A stretch of DNA of 64,000 bases from Glutamicibacter arilaitensis Re117 (lineage in GTDB: Bacteria; Actinomycetota; Actinomycetes; Actinomycetales; Micrococcaceae): contig NC_014550.1 of assembly GCF_000197735.1 (NCBI RefSeq), positions 1,054,001-1,118,000 on the forward strand, given 5' to 3'. The notes below the pieces were generated by a model, which saw nothing but the letters and a program-made list of their open reading frames with translations, had not been told where the DNA came from and did not search any database. Shown piece after piece: positions 16,165 to 25,506 of the stretch; within the stretch, counting starts at the first letter, position 1, and each line of letters opens with the position of its first letter. The translations under genes and the position numbers were made by a program.

Positions 16165-18513
16165 CTAGCCCAGCGGGGCTAGCGCGCTAGCCAGTGGATT
16201 CTCCAAATCACCGGCGTAGAGCAGTCCGCCGGACTGGTCAGTGAGGTCAAGCATCTGCTGGTTATTGCGCAGCTGCAAGCGGTTCAGGCAGGACAGGGGG
16301 AAGCTCTGGGCAAACAGGCCCAACTCATCGAAGCGTTCGGTGAATTCTGGATGCCGGTCACGGTAATCCAGCAAGCGGCCAACGACGGACTTCCAGAACT
16401 CTTCCTCGCTTATCAGGCCCTCGGCATCCAGCAGCGGCGCAAGGAAGCGGAAGAAGGAATCGAAGACATCTGTGAAGACCGAGAGCACCGGGTCGCCGCC
16501 GGTGCGCACGCGGCGGATTTCTTCGGGCAGTTCCACCCGGTCCGAAAGCACCGCAATCTCTTCTCCCAGATCCTTGAGCAGCACCTTCTTGACGGCACCG
16601 TTTTCCAACACCATGATGACGTTCTCCCCGTGCGGCATGAACACCAAATCGTATGCTGCCAGGCAATGCACCAACGGGATGAGATAGGCATCCAGATATT
16701 GGTTGAGCCACGTCTGCGGGTCCAGGCCACTGCGCCGGATCAGCGCTCCGGCGAAGGACTTGCCGTGGACATCGACATGCAGCAAGCTCGCCATGGTGGC
16801 CAGCTTCTCGTTGTTGCCCAGCGTGCTGATCGGGGATTCGCGCCACAGGGCAGCGAACATCTTTCGCTGCGGCGCGCTCTTGTCCGTGGCGGCTTCGAAC
16901 TGCGGGTTCCGGTAGCCCACCGCCGCGATTTCTCGCAGCAAGGCCACAGGCTGGCTGGAGAGCACCGGATCATTCTCGAATAGCTCGCCCAGCCATTGGT
17001 TGATGGCCGGTGTGACCTTCATGTATTCAGCGCTCAAGCCGCGCATGAAGCCCATGTTCAAGATGGACATGGCGGTCTTCACGTAGTTCCGGGTGGGATT
17101 GGAGAGGTTGAAGAAGGTGCGGATCGATTGTTGTGCCTGGTATTCGTCTTCGCTGGTGCCCAGCCAGATCAGCTGCTTGCGGGCAATGTCGTTGGCGAAG
17201 GTAATCGAGAGGCGGTTTTCCCACTGCCAAGGGTGCACCGGCATGAAGATGTAGTCTTCTGCAGATAATCCGGTGCCGAACAGGGCAGCCTCCAGCGCGT
17301 CGTCCAGGCGCTGGCGTTCTGCCGGGTGCAGCTCGCCGGAGAGCAGTGATTCGTAGTCCAAGGTGTCGATGGCATCGAACTGCGCCCGGGACTTGTGGGC
17401 CGCGGCCCAGCCGAGGCGCAGCGCAGCACCGGTTTCCGGTGCATAGCGCAGGTAGTCGCTGCGGCCCACGCCCATGCGGCCATTATTCGCAACGAAGCAT
17501 GGATGGCCCTCGGTCATGGAGGATTCAATGAGCTGGAAGGACTGCGCTGCATCGCCGGGGAATTGCGCGAGCTGCGCGGCATCATGGGTGGCGTGGACCT
17601 GCTTGTAGCAGTGGCTGGACAGGGTAGAGGAGAGCTCTTCGAGGTAGGTGGGCAGCTGGGCTTCGGAGAGCGTCAGCTCCCGGTAGAAGAGAGTGATGAA
17701 ATCAATGGCATCAACTTCGGCCTGGTGCCAGATCCCGTCGGCGAACTGCTGGTGTTCCAGCGAATGCGGATCAACCAGCCAGTGATTCAACTGGTAGCGG
17801 CGGGCGGTGAAGCTGTAGCGGTGTCCGTCCTTCTGCACCGAGTAGCGGTTCTCGCCGTGATCGGCCGGTTCCAGCAGGCGCTCGTGGGAGAACTCGCCCA
17901 AGGCCTTGGCCAAGACATGGCGGTTGGCGCGCTCCCAGCGTTCCGGGCTGAGGAAGGAAGAATCCAGGCTGCGACCGGTTGCGGTTTCAAAGTCGTTGCG
18001 GGTGCAGATCGAGAGCAGAGCCTGCTTGGTGGAACCATCTGGTTCAGCCAGCTGTACCGGGCGCACCGGGCGGAAACCGACTCGGGCGTTCAGGGCGTGA
18101 ATCGCCTTATTGCGCTGGTCAGGTTCCACGATGATGCGTTCGGTGCCCGGACGGGAAAAGGCCTGCTGCACCGCAGCGCTCAGCGCATCGAGGGTGAAGC
18201 CAGGCTGCGGGGTGCTGGCGGCAGGGGCCAGGAAGTGCAGTCCGCGATCGCCGCGCACGTAATTGTAGGCTTCAGCGAGGGCAGAGGTCGCCGGGTTGTA
18301 GAGCTCCACGAGGAAGCGCGCGCTGCCGGCGCCGTCCAAGCCCAGCAGCACTTCGTAGTCATCGGTCTCCAGCAGTGAACGGTATTCGGCGGCAATTTCG
18401 GTTTCGCTTGCGGTGGGCATGCCCCAGAATGCTGCGTGCTCGGTGGCGATCCAGGAATGCAGCAGCGCGGTGTCTTCGGGCAGGGAGATGGTGCGGAAGG
18501 TGTAATTGGTCAT
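16165..18513 (-). CDS. desD: fused acyltransferase-siderophore synthetase (DesC-DesD type)
   Basis: About 782 residues. Residues 1-180 are a GNAT-type N-acyltransferase (YTFRTISLPEDTALLHSW, RFLVELYNP, ALNARVGFRPVRPVQL), which would acylate N-hydroxycadaverine. The rest is an IucA/IucC-type NIS synthetase with GHPCFVANNGRMG, MPVHPWQWENRL and MPHGENVIMVLENG, which would join and cyclise the hydroxamate units with ATP. Streptomyces usually has separate desC and desD; here they are one chain. The start at 18513 is 13 bases after desB. Last gene of the iron-regulated desA-desB-desCD operon. Confidence 0.92.
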   Translation of the reverse strand: MTNYTFRTISLPEDTALLHSWIATEHAAFWGMPTASETEIAAEYRSLLETDDYEVLLGLDGAGSARFLVELYNPATSALAEAYNYVRGDRGLHFLAPAASTPQPGFTLDALSAAVQQAFSRPGTERIIVEPDQRNKAIHALNARVGFRPVRPVQLAEPDGSTKQALLSICTRNDFETATGRSLDSSFLSPERWERANRHVLAKALGEFSHERLLEPADHGENRYSVQKDGHRYSFTARRYQLNHWLVDPHSLEHQQFADGIWHQAEVDAIDFITLFYRELTLSEAQLPTYLEELSSTLSSHCYKQVHATHDAAQLAQFPGDAAQSFQLIESSMTEGHPCFVANNGRMGVGRSDYLRYAPETGAALRLGWAAAHKSRAQFDAIDTLDYESLLSGELHPAERQRLDDALEAALFGTGLSAEDYIFMPVHPWQWENRLSITFANDIARKQLIWLGTSEDEYQAQQSIRTFFNLSNPTRNYVKTAMSILNMGFMRGLSAEYMKVTPAINQWLGELFENDPVLSSQPVALLREIAAVGYRNPQFEAATDKSAPQRKMFAALWRESPISTLGNNEKLATMASLLHVDVHGKSFAGALIRRSGLDPQTWLNQYLDAYLIPLVHCLAAYDLVFMPHGENVIMVLENGAVKKVLLKDLGEEIAVLSDRVELPEEIRRVRTGGDPVLSVFTDVFDSFFRFLAPLLDAEGLISEEEFWKSVVGRLLDYRDRHPEFTERFDELGLFAQSFPLSCLNRLQLRNNQQMLDLTDQSGGLLYAGDLENPLASALAPLG

Positions 18514-18526
18514 TGGGCTTTGATCC

Positions 18527-19873
18527 TTAGGCGCGGGAGTTGGCAGTGTCGGCGGTTGGCAGGCCGGCGAGTTCGGCGGCGCCGAAGCGCTGGAAGGCAA
18601 TTTGCGCTTCCACCGGGTAGACCGTGCGTCCGGCCACGCGGTTGATGATCACCGAATTGCGGTAGGCTCCCATCCCCAGATCCGGAGCGGTGAAGCCGTG
18701 GGTGTGCAGTTCGGCGTTCTGCACGAAAATGTCTTCGTCCAGCCCGATGGAGTATTCCCGATCCACGTTCAAGCGCCCGTCGTCCAGGTAGTTGATGCGC
18801 TCGGTGATGCCGTCCAGGAAGTCGGGGGTTCCGGCACGGTAGCCGGTGGCCATCACCAGATTGTCGGTGACGAATTCCAGATCCTGCGCGGTGCGTTCAT
18901 GGCGCAGGGTCACGGCCAGCTGTTCGGCTGCGGCCTCGATGCTGGTCGCCGTGCACCCGGTGCGCAGGTGGACATTGGCCGCTCCGTTGACACTGCGCTG
19001 GTACAGCTCTTCATGGATTTCATTGATCAGATCCGCATTGATGCCCTTGTACAGGCCCTTTTGCTCCGCAGAGAGCACGTCGCGCTGTTCCATGGATAGG
19101 CCATGGAAATGGTCAATGTATTCCGGAGAGGTCATTTCCAAGGTGAGCTTGGTGTATTCCAGCGGGAAGTAGCGTTCCGAGCGGGTGGCCCAAATCAGGT
19201 GGCCGTCTTCGGGCAGGCAGCGCAGCAGGTCGAGGAAGATTTCCGCGGCGCTCTGGCCGCTGCCCAGTACACAGGTCACCTGCGGGCGGGATTCGGCTGC
19301 GCGTGGGGCCAGCAGCTGCTCGCGGTGGAACATGTAGTCGCTGGAATGCACCACCTTGCCCGTGCCGCGAGCTGCGTCGCTGACCACCGGCGGCAGATAA
19401 GGCTGGGTGCCGGTGCCCAGCACCAGCTTGTTTGCGGTGAAGCTGCTCAGCCCCGAAGCGGTGAGCACCGATAAGTGGTAGCGGCCCCCGCGGTATTCGA
19501 CTTCCAGCACGCGGTGCCCGAAGCGCACGCTGTCGATGTTCGTTGCGGCCCACGCCAGATAGTTGGAATATTCTTCACGCAGCGCGTAGAAGTTCTCGCG
19601 GATGTAGAACGGGTAGATCCGTCCCTGTTCCTTCAGGTAGTTCAAAAAGGAGTGCTTACTGGTCGGATCGGCCATGGTGACCAGATCAGCCATGAACGGA
19701 ACCTGCAGGTGGGTTCCGGGCAGCATCATGCCCGGGTGCCAGACGAACTTCTCGCTGGCATCCAGGACCGCGACCTTGAGATCGTCGAGACCGTCGGTGA
19801 GGGCGGCGAAGCCAAGGTTGAAGGGACCAGCGCCGATGGCGATGGCATCGAAGTGTTCGGCTGGTTGATTCAT
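18527..19873 (-). CDS. desB: cadaverine/lysine N-hydroxylase (DesB type)
   Basis: A 448-residue flavin N-monooxygenase. The FAD loop GAGPFNLGFAAL is at residues 13-24, the NADPH loop CVLGSGQSAAEIF near 205, and the ATGY motif (VMATGYRAGTPDFL) near 345. It would hydroxylate the amine made by the upstream decarboxylase. Its ATG overlaps the desA TGA by 4 bases. Confidence 0.92.
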   Translation of the reverse strand: MNQPAEHFDAIAIGAGPFNLGFAALTDGLDDLKVAVLDASEKFVWHPGMMLPGTHLQVPFMADLVTMADPTSKHSFLNYLKEQGRIYPFYIRENFYALREEYSNYLAWAATNIDSVRFGHRVLEVEYRGGRYHLSVLTASGLSSFTANKLVLGTGTQPYLPPVVSDAARGTGKVVHSSDYMFHREQLLAPRAAESRPQVTCVLGSGQSAAEIFLDLLRCLPEDGHLIWATRSERYFPLEYTKLTLEMTSPEYIDHFHGLSMEQRDVLSAEQKGLYKGINADLINEIHEELYQRSVNGAANVHLRTGCTATSIEAAAEQLAVTLRHERTAQDLEFVTDNLVMATGYRAGTPDFLDGITERINYLDDGRLNVDREYSIGLDEDIFVQNAELHTHGFTAPDLGMGAYRNSVIINRVAGRTVYPVEAQIAFQRFGAAELAGLPTADTANSRA

Positions 19874-21390
19874 TTCTTCTCTCCAAGGGTGCGTTCGGCC
19901 AGGATGCTGGTGCCGATACGGCAGATCGCGTCGAGGATCTGGCTGATATCGGCCAAGGTGGTGTTGGGATTGAGCAAGGTGAGCTTGAGCATCCGCTTGC
20001 CGGCGACGGTGGTGGCGGCAATCATTGCTTCGCCGCTGGCATACAGGCGATGGCGGATCTGGTTGGCCAGCGCATTGTGCTCGGCCAGCTCCAGCGGGTG
20101 CTGCGGATCTTCGAAGGAGAAGACCAAAGTGCTGAGCTGGACATCGGCGGCCATATGCAGCTGGGTGCGCATGGCGACTTCCTGCTGGGCATCCTCGGCT
20201 AGGGCAATGACCTTATCGAACATGTCGCCGAGCCGGGTGGCACCCAGGGAACGCAGAGTGACCCAGAGCTTGAGCGCATCGAAGCGCCGGGTGGTCTGCA
20301 GCGACTTGGCCACCTGGTTGGGGACGGCTTCGGCCTCGGCACGCGGGTTGAGATACTCCGCGTAGTGCGCGATGGATTCAAGGGTTGGAGCGTTGCGGAC
20401 CACCAGGGAGCTGGAGCCGATGGGCTGGAAGAAGGACTTGTGATAGTCCACGGTGACCGAATCAGCCTGCTCGATGCCGTCCAGCCGGTGGCGGTGCTTG
20501 TTGGAGATCAGCAGCCCGCAGCCATAGGCGGCATCGACGTGGAACCAGGCACCGGCTTCGGTGGCGATCGCACGCAATTCAGGCAGCGGGTCAATGGCGC
20601 CAAAGTCGGTATTGCCGCTGGTGGCGGAGATGGCCATCGGTACCAGGCCGGCGGCAAGGTCTTTGGCCAAGCGGTCGCGCAGTGCTTGCGCGTCCATGCG
20701 GTGCTGTGCGTCGGTGGGGATGGCGACGGCGGCGTCGTAGCCCAAGCCAAGCAGCATGGCGGCATTGCGGATCGAGAAGTGGGCATCCTGCGAGCAGTAG
20801 ATGCGCAGGTTCGCCAGGCGTTCGGGCAGCGAGCCCTGCAGCTTCGCAGTGGCGGTGTTCCGGGCTATGAGCATGGCCTGCAGATTGGACTGCGTTCCGC
20901 CCGAGGTGAAGACGCCGTCGGCTTGTTCGGCATCGAAGCCAATGAGCCCGGCAGTGAAGGCGATGAGCTTGCGTTCAATCAGGGTGGCGCCGGCGCTCTG
21001 GTCGAAGGTGTCCATCGAGGTGTTGATGCTGGTGACGAAGTTTTCGGCGACAACAGCCGGGATGGCCACAGGGCAATTGAGGTGGGCTGCGTACTTCGGA
21101 TCGTGGAAGTAGACCGCGTCCTTGAAATACAGCTCATGCAATTCGGAAAAAGACGCTTCGCTGGATCCCAGCGGCTGATGCAGATCGACTCGGTCGATCT
21201 TGGCTGCGAGCTGTTGCGGGGTCGGGCCGGTAGTTGGCGAAGTAACTGCGGCGAATTGCTGGGCTACAAGGGAGGCCGCCAGATGGGATGCGGTTTCGTA
21301 GCTTCGGGCGGTGTCTGCACACAGCAAGGCATCGTCGTAAAGCGGAAGGGGGAGATCAGGGATTTGCAGGGTAGGCAGTGAGGTACCCAT
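19870..21390 (-). CDS. desA: PLP-dependent lysine decarboxylase (DesA type)
   Basis: About 506 residues of group II PLP decarboxylase. TSGGTQSNLQAML near residue 165, HVDAAYGCGLL near 290 and the PLP lysine in VDYHKSFFQP are all present. It would convert lysine to cadaverine, the first step of desferrioxamine synthesis. The ATG at 21390 is preferred over 21396 because GAGGAG lies 7 bases ahead of it. The promoter is covered by an iron box. Confidence 0.92.
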   Translation of the reverse strand: MGTSLPTLQIPDLPLPLYDDALLCADTARSYETASHLAASLVAQQFAAVTSPTTGPTPQQLAAKIDRVDLHQPLGSSEASFSELHELYFKDAVYFHDPKYAAHLNCPVAIPAVVAENFVTSINTSMDTFDQSAGATLIERKLIAFTAGLIGFDAEQADGVFTSGGTQSNLQAMLIARNTATAKLQGSLPERLANLRIYCSQDAHFSIRNAAMLLGLGYDAAVAIPTDAQHRMDAQALRDRLAKDLAAGLVPMAISATSGNTDFGAIDPLPELRAIATEAGAWFHVDAAYGCGLLISNKHRHRLDGIEQADSVTVDYHKSFFQPIGSSSLVVRNAPTLESIAHYAEYLNPRAEAEAVPNQVAKSLQTTRRFDALKLWVTLRSLGATRLGDMFDKVIALAEDAQQEVAMRTQLHMAADVQLSTLVFSFEDPQHPLELAEHNALANQIRHRLYASGEAMIAATTVAGKRMLKLTLLNPNTTLADISQILDAICRIGTSILAERTLGEKK

Positions 21391-21414
21391 GAGCATGCTC
21401 CTCAGATAGAGACG

Positions 21415-21443
21415 ATTAAAATTTGGTCAGGCTCACCTAACAA
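21415..21443 (-). promoter_or_regulatory. desA promoter with DtxR/DmdR iron box
   Basis: TTTGGTCAGGCTCACCTAA at 21422-21440 matches the 19-bp actinobacterial iron-box consensus at 16 positions. It fills the spacer of a promoter reading toward desA: TTGTTA (21443-21438), 17 bp, TTTAAT (21420-21415). Binding of an iron-loaded DtxR-family repressor here would block transcription. A separate AGGTAAG half-site at 21461-21467 is weaker. Confidence 0.8.
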
Positions 21444-21718
21444 GGATCTATCAACATCACAGGTAAGTTAGTTAATGCAAGCCGAGTAATCCGGGTTCTG
21501 CCGAAGATGGAAAAGTTTCGCCATTTTCCACTTACGCAGGGAAATGTTGTGGTAGCTTATGCACTGACCTGCTCATTGATAGTTGACAAGCGTGCCGCAC
21601 TGCCTACTCAAGCGGAGTTCGATCCGCCGTTTATTGGCGCTTTCAGTTATCGCTAATCGTTTGATTGCTTTTTCTCTCGAAAAAGGTATGCTCAAACGGT
21701 TGGAGCAAGGAGTGACAC
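21444..21718. other. intergenic region between desA and the MFS gene
   Basis: No gene is seen in these 275 bases. They contain a weak iron-box half-site (21461-21467) and a short inverted repeat, GGAAAA with TTTTCC, near 21509-21529. The region must hold the promoter of the MFS gene, but I cannot place one with confidence. Confidence 0.4.
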
Positions 21719-22972
21719 GTGACCACCGAAAGTCAGGGGAAAATTCAGGGTGCCCAGCGCCTACTGCTGGGGTCCAACGCGACTGATGCCGCGGGACGCT
21801 CACTGGTGGACATCACCATTGACCTCGTGTTCGTCGGCACCTTGGGCGCCACCGCCATGCATATGGGGCTGCTCAATATGCTCAGCTCACTTGCTTTCGT
21901 CATTGCCAGCCTTCCCGCCGGACATTTGGTGGACAAGTACTCGGCGCTACGTGTCTTGCGTATCGGACTGGGCACAAAATTTGCGCTGTTGATCTGTCTG
22001 GCACTGCTGGCGTTCACCGGGACACTGTCGATCCCGCTGGGAATGCTGCTGTGCACCTTGCTGGGTATCTGCAATGTCTTCTCCGAAACCTCGCAAACCA
22101 CCGCAGTGCCGCAATTGATCGAAGAAGATCCAGCCCATCGGACTTCGAGCATCAGCAAGCTCATTGCCCGATTGAGTGCCGCAGACCAAACCATGACCGT
22201 GGTCATCCCAGCAGTAGCTGGCACCGGGTTTACGCTCTTGGGAGCCCCCGCAATGCTGGGCCTGGCCACAGGCCTGGCCCTGCTCGGCCTGTTGCTGGCC
22301 TTGCGGGTTCGCAGCTATCGGCAGCAACTGGGTGCTGGACCAAGCGATGCGGCACCAAAGCAAAAAGCAAAGGTACTCTCCGGACTGCAATATCTGGCCA
22401 AGCACCGTACGCTGATGGCAATCACTCTCGCGGTAGCCCTGGCAAACCTCGGGCTGGCCATCGGCTCCGCGGTAGAAGCAATCTTCATCATCAAGGATCT
22501 GGGTTTCGGTGAACTCGGATACGGCCTGCTCGCCTCCGTTGGCGGCGCCGGCGGCCTGGTAGGTGCTGCGCTCGCCGGGAGAATTTCCGGTGCCTACTCT
22601 CCGGCGAAATTGCTGGTATTCACCGGAAGCGCCCAGGCACTGCTGGCCGGCTGCGTCCTGCTGGCAGCCTTCACCACCGAAGCCATCTCCCTGATCCTGC
22701 TCATCGTCCAAGCTTTGGGTTGGGGCGTGGCTGCTTTGATGTTCAATATTGCCTCTTCCTCGTGGGTGGTGGACATTGTCCCGGAGGAGTTGCTCGGGCG
22801 GGTGCTCAGCGCCCGGCGGCTATTCACATTCGGCGCAGTACCCCTTGGCGGCCTGCTGGGCGGATGGCTGGGATCCAGCTTTGGAACTACCGCAGGGCTC
22901 ATCGGGTGGGTTTGCGCCACCAGCTTGGCGGTGCTCTGCTTCCTGCTGATGCGCAGCTCTGCGACCCGCTAG
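21719..22972 (+). CDS. MFS exporter, probably of the siderophore
   Basis: A 417-residue major facilitator protein with about 12 hydrophobic segments, starting at GTG with AAGGAG 5 bases ahead. AGHLVDKYSALRVLRIGLG matches the loop 2-3 signature region. The sequence resembles the enterobactin-exporter-like MFS branch. It is divergent from desA across a region that carries the iron box, so export of the hydroxamate siderophore is a reasonable inference. The sequence alone does not fix the substrate. Confidence 0.8.
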   Translation: MTTESQGKIQGAQRLLLGSNATDAAGRSLVDITIDLVFVGTLGATAMHMGLLNMLSSLAFVIASLPAGHLVDKYSALRVLRIGLGTKFALLICLALLAFTGTLSIPLGMLLCTLLGICNVFSETSQTTAVPQLIEEDPAHRTSSISKLIARLSAADQTMTVVIPAVAGTGFTLLGAPAMLGLATGLALLGLLLALRVRSYRQQLGAGPSDAAPKQKAKVLSGLQYLAKHRTLMAITLAVALANLGLAIGSAVEAIFIIKDLGFGELGYGLLASVGGAGGLVGAALAGRISGAYSPAKLLVFTGSAQALLAGCVLLAAFTTEAISLILLIVQALGWGVAALMFNIASSSWVVDIVPEELLGRVLSARRLFTFGAVPLGGLLGGWLGSSFGTTAGLIGWVCATSLAVLCFLLMRSSATR

Positions 22973-23014
22973 GCTGGAAAGCGTAAGCCCGACGAACCAA
23001 AGGCAACTGCGCAC

Positions 23015-24088
23015 GTGAAACTCGTTATCGATGCCCGATACACCCGCATCACCCACCATGATGGAATCAGCCGCTACACCGCAGGCCTGATCGAGGCCAC
23101 AAGCAAACTTGCCGATGTCACCATGCTGATCAATGACACTCGTCAATTGGCGATGCTGCCCGAAGTGCCGTATCTGAAGATTTCAGGCCCAACCAGCGTG
23201 CTGGAACCGCTGGTGGCCTTGCAGATCAACAAGCTCAACCCCGATGTCGTGTTCTCGCCGATGCAGACCATCGGAACGTTGGGACGCAAGTACCCGGTCA
23301 TCCTGACGCTGCACGATTTGATCTACTACTCGCACCCGCATGCGCCGAAATTCCTTCCTGCCCCGATCAGGGCCGGCTGGTTCCTCTTCCACCAGGTGTA
23401 CTGGCCACAGCGCCTGCTGCTGAACCGTGCCGATGCGGTCGCCACCGTTTCCAACACCACCGCAGATTTGATGCGCAAGCATCGACTGACCAAGAAGCAT
23501 ATTGGCCTGGTGTCCAATGCTCCAACCGGACACTTCGCCCGCCGCGATGTGGCGAAGAAACCCAAGAAAACACTGCTGTACATGGGCTCCTTCATGGAAT
23601 ACAAGAATGTGGAAACTTTGATCCGTGCCATGGAATACCTGCCGGACTATGAGCTGCATCTGCTCAGCGGTATCAATGAGCAGCGTTATGCCGAGTTGGC
23701 CGCGCTCGTCCCGGCCCCAGGCCGCGTCCATTTCCACAATGGTGTCAGCGACGCAGAGTACGAACGCTTGCTCAGCGAGTGCACTGCACTGGTCACGCTG
23801 TCCCGCGAAGAAGGCTATGGGCTGCCTTTGGTGGAAGCCATGAGCATGGGCACCCCGGTAGTAGTCACCGACATGCCGATCTTCAAAGAGGTTGCCCAGG
23901 ATGCGGCCCTGTATGCATCGGCTGATGACGCGAAGGGCTTTGCGGACCAAGTACGCATTTTGGATGAGCAGGCTACGTGGCAGGAGTATTCGCAACGCGC
24001 CGTAGAACGAGCCGGGAGCTACTCCTGGCAGCGGTCAGCGCAGCAGCTGCTGGACTTGGCCGGATATGCGGCAGATCACAAAAAGTAG
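23015..24088 (+). CDS. glycosyltransferase, GT4 family
   Basis: A 357-residue GT-B enzyme starting at GTG. It has the N-terminal VIDARYTRITHHDGISRY, the mid-protein LYMGSFMEYKNVETLIRAM (first strand of the donor domain) and EEGYGLPLVEAMSMGTPVVV, whose first Glu and E-x7-E spacing fit the donor-sugar site. The acceptor is unknown. It follows the MFS gene by about 40 bases on the same strand but is functionally unrelated in appearance. Confidence 0.85.
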   Translation: MKLVIDARYTRITHHDGISRYTAGLIEATSKLADVTMLINDTRQLAMLPEVPYLKISGPTSVLEPLVALQINKLNPDVVFSPMQTIGTLGRKYPVILTLHDLIYYSHPHAPKFLPAPIRAGWFLFHQVYWPQRLLLNRADAVATVSNTTADLMRKHRLTKKHIGLVSNAPTGHFARRDVAKKPKKTLLYMGSFMEYKNVETLIRAMEYLPDYELHLLSGINEQRYAELAALVPAPGRVHFHNGVSDAEYERLLSECTALVTLSREEGYGLPLVEAMSMGTPVVVTDMPIFKEVAQDAALYASADDAKGFADQVRILDEQATWQEYSQRAVERAGSYSWQRSAQQLLDLAGYAADHKK

Positions 24089-24182
24089 TTCGATGCTGCC
24101 TGGTTGGCAAGGTCCGGGTTTCTGCTGGATAAGGGCGGAAAATCAAGGGATGAGACGGGTGTTCTGCGGTGCTGGCCCCGAT

Positions 24183-24212
24183 TTGAAAACCGGACTTGGC
24201 CAGTGCTAAAGT
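24183..24212 (+). promoter_or_regulatory. tRNA-Asn promoter
   Basis: TTGAAA (24183-24188), an 18-bp spacer and TAAAGT (24207-24212) lie 14 bases before the tRNA 5' end. Confidence 0.6.
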
Positions 24213-24226
24213 ATTACTCGTTGCAT

Positions 24227-24302
24227 TCCTCCATAGCTCAATTGGCAGAGCATTCGACTGTTAATCGAAGGGTTACTGGTTCAAGTCCAGTTGGAGGAGC
24301 CA
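24227..24302 (+). tRNA. tRNA-Asn (GTT)
   Basis: A full 76-base cloverleaf. The acceptor TCCTCCA pairs with TGGAGGA, the discriminator is G and the CCA is encoded. The anticodon loop CTGTTAA between TTCGA and TCGAA gives GTT. The T-loop is TTCAAGT. Confidence 0.97.
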
Positions 24303-24306
24303 AGGA

Positions 24307-24345
24307 AACCTCCCAGCTGCATTAGCAGCTGGGAGGTTTTGTTTT
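24307..24345 (+). terminator. tRNA-Asn terminator
   Basis: A perfect 14-bp stem (24307-24320 with 24325-24338), loop ATTA, followed by TTGTTTT. Confidence 0.88.
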
Positions 24346-24574
24346 ACCCGAAAACGATCGTTGCTGTTGGAAAAAATGAAGCGAAAACCCACCAACGCCC
24401 GAATCTCCTATAACCACAGGTGATTAGACGATAGACTTTCGAACCGTGAACAGATACACCCACAGCATGAGATAAGGCCGTGGGTTTTACGCCTGAAGAC
24501 TGAGTCGTCCACGGCAACCGGGGTGTTAGCGTTTGATGTACCGGTTGCTGAGCGATCGAGAATATGGAGAAACC

Positions 24575-25420
24575 ATGTCTGAAGCTGAATCGACGCAAGC
24601 TGACGAAAGCCTTAAGTCGAGCGTCAAGAGTGCTAAGGCGCAGGTTGATGGACTCAAGGAGCTTGTTCCTCAACAGCTCTCGGACGAGATCAAACTCGCG
24701 ACTACTGTACTCAAAGGCAAGGGGATCAGCATTGGCATGGCGGCGGCGCTTGCCGGTGCCGCACTGCTGGTAGTGCTGCTCTTCGTAATTGCCGTTGTAG
24801 TAACACTGGTCAATGTTTTGGCTCTTTGGCTGCCAGGTTGGGCAGCTGCATTGATCGTTGCAGGATTCTTCTTGCTGATTGCTGTCATTTTGGGATTGGG
24901 TGGATACGCCAAGGTCAAGAAGGCACTGCCGTTGAAGCCGGAAGCAGCTATTCGTGGCCTGCGCCACGACTTGGGCGTGCTCAAGGATGGCAGCGCCTTC
25001 GACGTCAGCACTCTTGATGAGCCTCTGAAGAAGAAGCCCGCTGAGGACGAAGACGAGGCTGATAAGAAGAAGGAACCGAAGCCACCGGCACCAAGCGCTG
25101 ACGAACTGCTGCTGCGTACCAAGCGCCGTCGTCGTCAGATCCAGGCTCTGCGCGACAACCTGGGCGAGAGCGTCCAGGCACCGCTGGCCAAGATCGACAA
25201 GGTTCGTTCCTTCACCCAGAGCGCTGGGGAAAAATTCTCCGGAGCTGCGGCCAAGGCCAAGGGATTTGTCCGCCCGTCATCCTCTTCGTCTTCCGAAGAC
25301 CAATCGGAGGCTGACAGAGCCGGCTCAAACCGTTTAGAACAGGTCCGTCCGTATATCGTGATGGCCGGTTCTGGGGTAGCGCTGGCGGCTGTTCTCCGCG
25401 CATTGTTCAAGCGCTCCTAG
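24575..25420 (+). CDS. holin-like two-helix membrane protein (actinobacterial phage-holin superfamily III type)
   Basis: About 281 residues. The N-terminal part (ESLKSSVKSAKAQVDGLKELVPQQLSDEIKLA) is a predicted helix, followed by two membrane segments at about 55-80 and 85-110, then a charged Lys/Glu-rich linker, a basic helix (TKRRRRQIQALRDNLGES) and a C-terminal hydrophobic segment. The layout fits the DUF1469/holin-III type found in many actinobacterial chromosomes rather than a prophage; no phage genes are near. GGAGA precedes the ATG at 24575, which decides the start. Function unknown. Confidence 0.65.
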   Translation: MSEAESTQADESLKSSVKSAKAQVDGLKELVPQQLSDEIKLATTVLKGKGISIGMAAALAGAALLVVLLFVIAVVVTLVNVLALWLPGWAAALIVAGFFLLIAVILGLGGYAKVKKALPLKPEAAIRGLRHDLGVLKDGSAFDVSTLDEPLKKKPAEDEDEADKKKEPKPPAPSADELLLRTKRRRRQIQALRDNLGESVQAPLAKIDKVRSFTQSAGEKFSGAAAKAKGFVRPSSSSSSEDQSEADRAGSNRLEQVRPYIVMAGSGVALAAVLRALFKRS

Positions 25421-25429
25421 GTTTTTGCC

Positions 25430-25474
25430 GACGGGGCGGTGCGCTGGCCAAGACCAGCGTGCACCCGCCCCGTC
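25430..25474 (+). terminator. hairpin after the holin-like gene
   Basis: An imperfect long stem with arms starting GACGGGGCGG and ending CCGCCCCGTC around an inner CTGG/CCAG stem. No T-run follows, so termination may be weak. Confidence 0.55.
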
Positions 25475-25506
25475 GTCATGAAAATTTAGGTTAGAAAGGC
25501 ACTGAC

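Noticed and set aside
21461..21479. Second iron box before the MFS gene
   Set aside because: Only the AGGTAAG half fits; the other half does not match the consensus.
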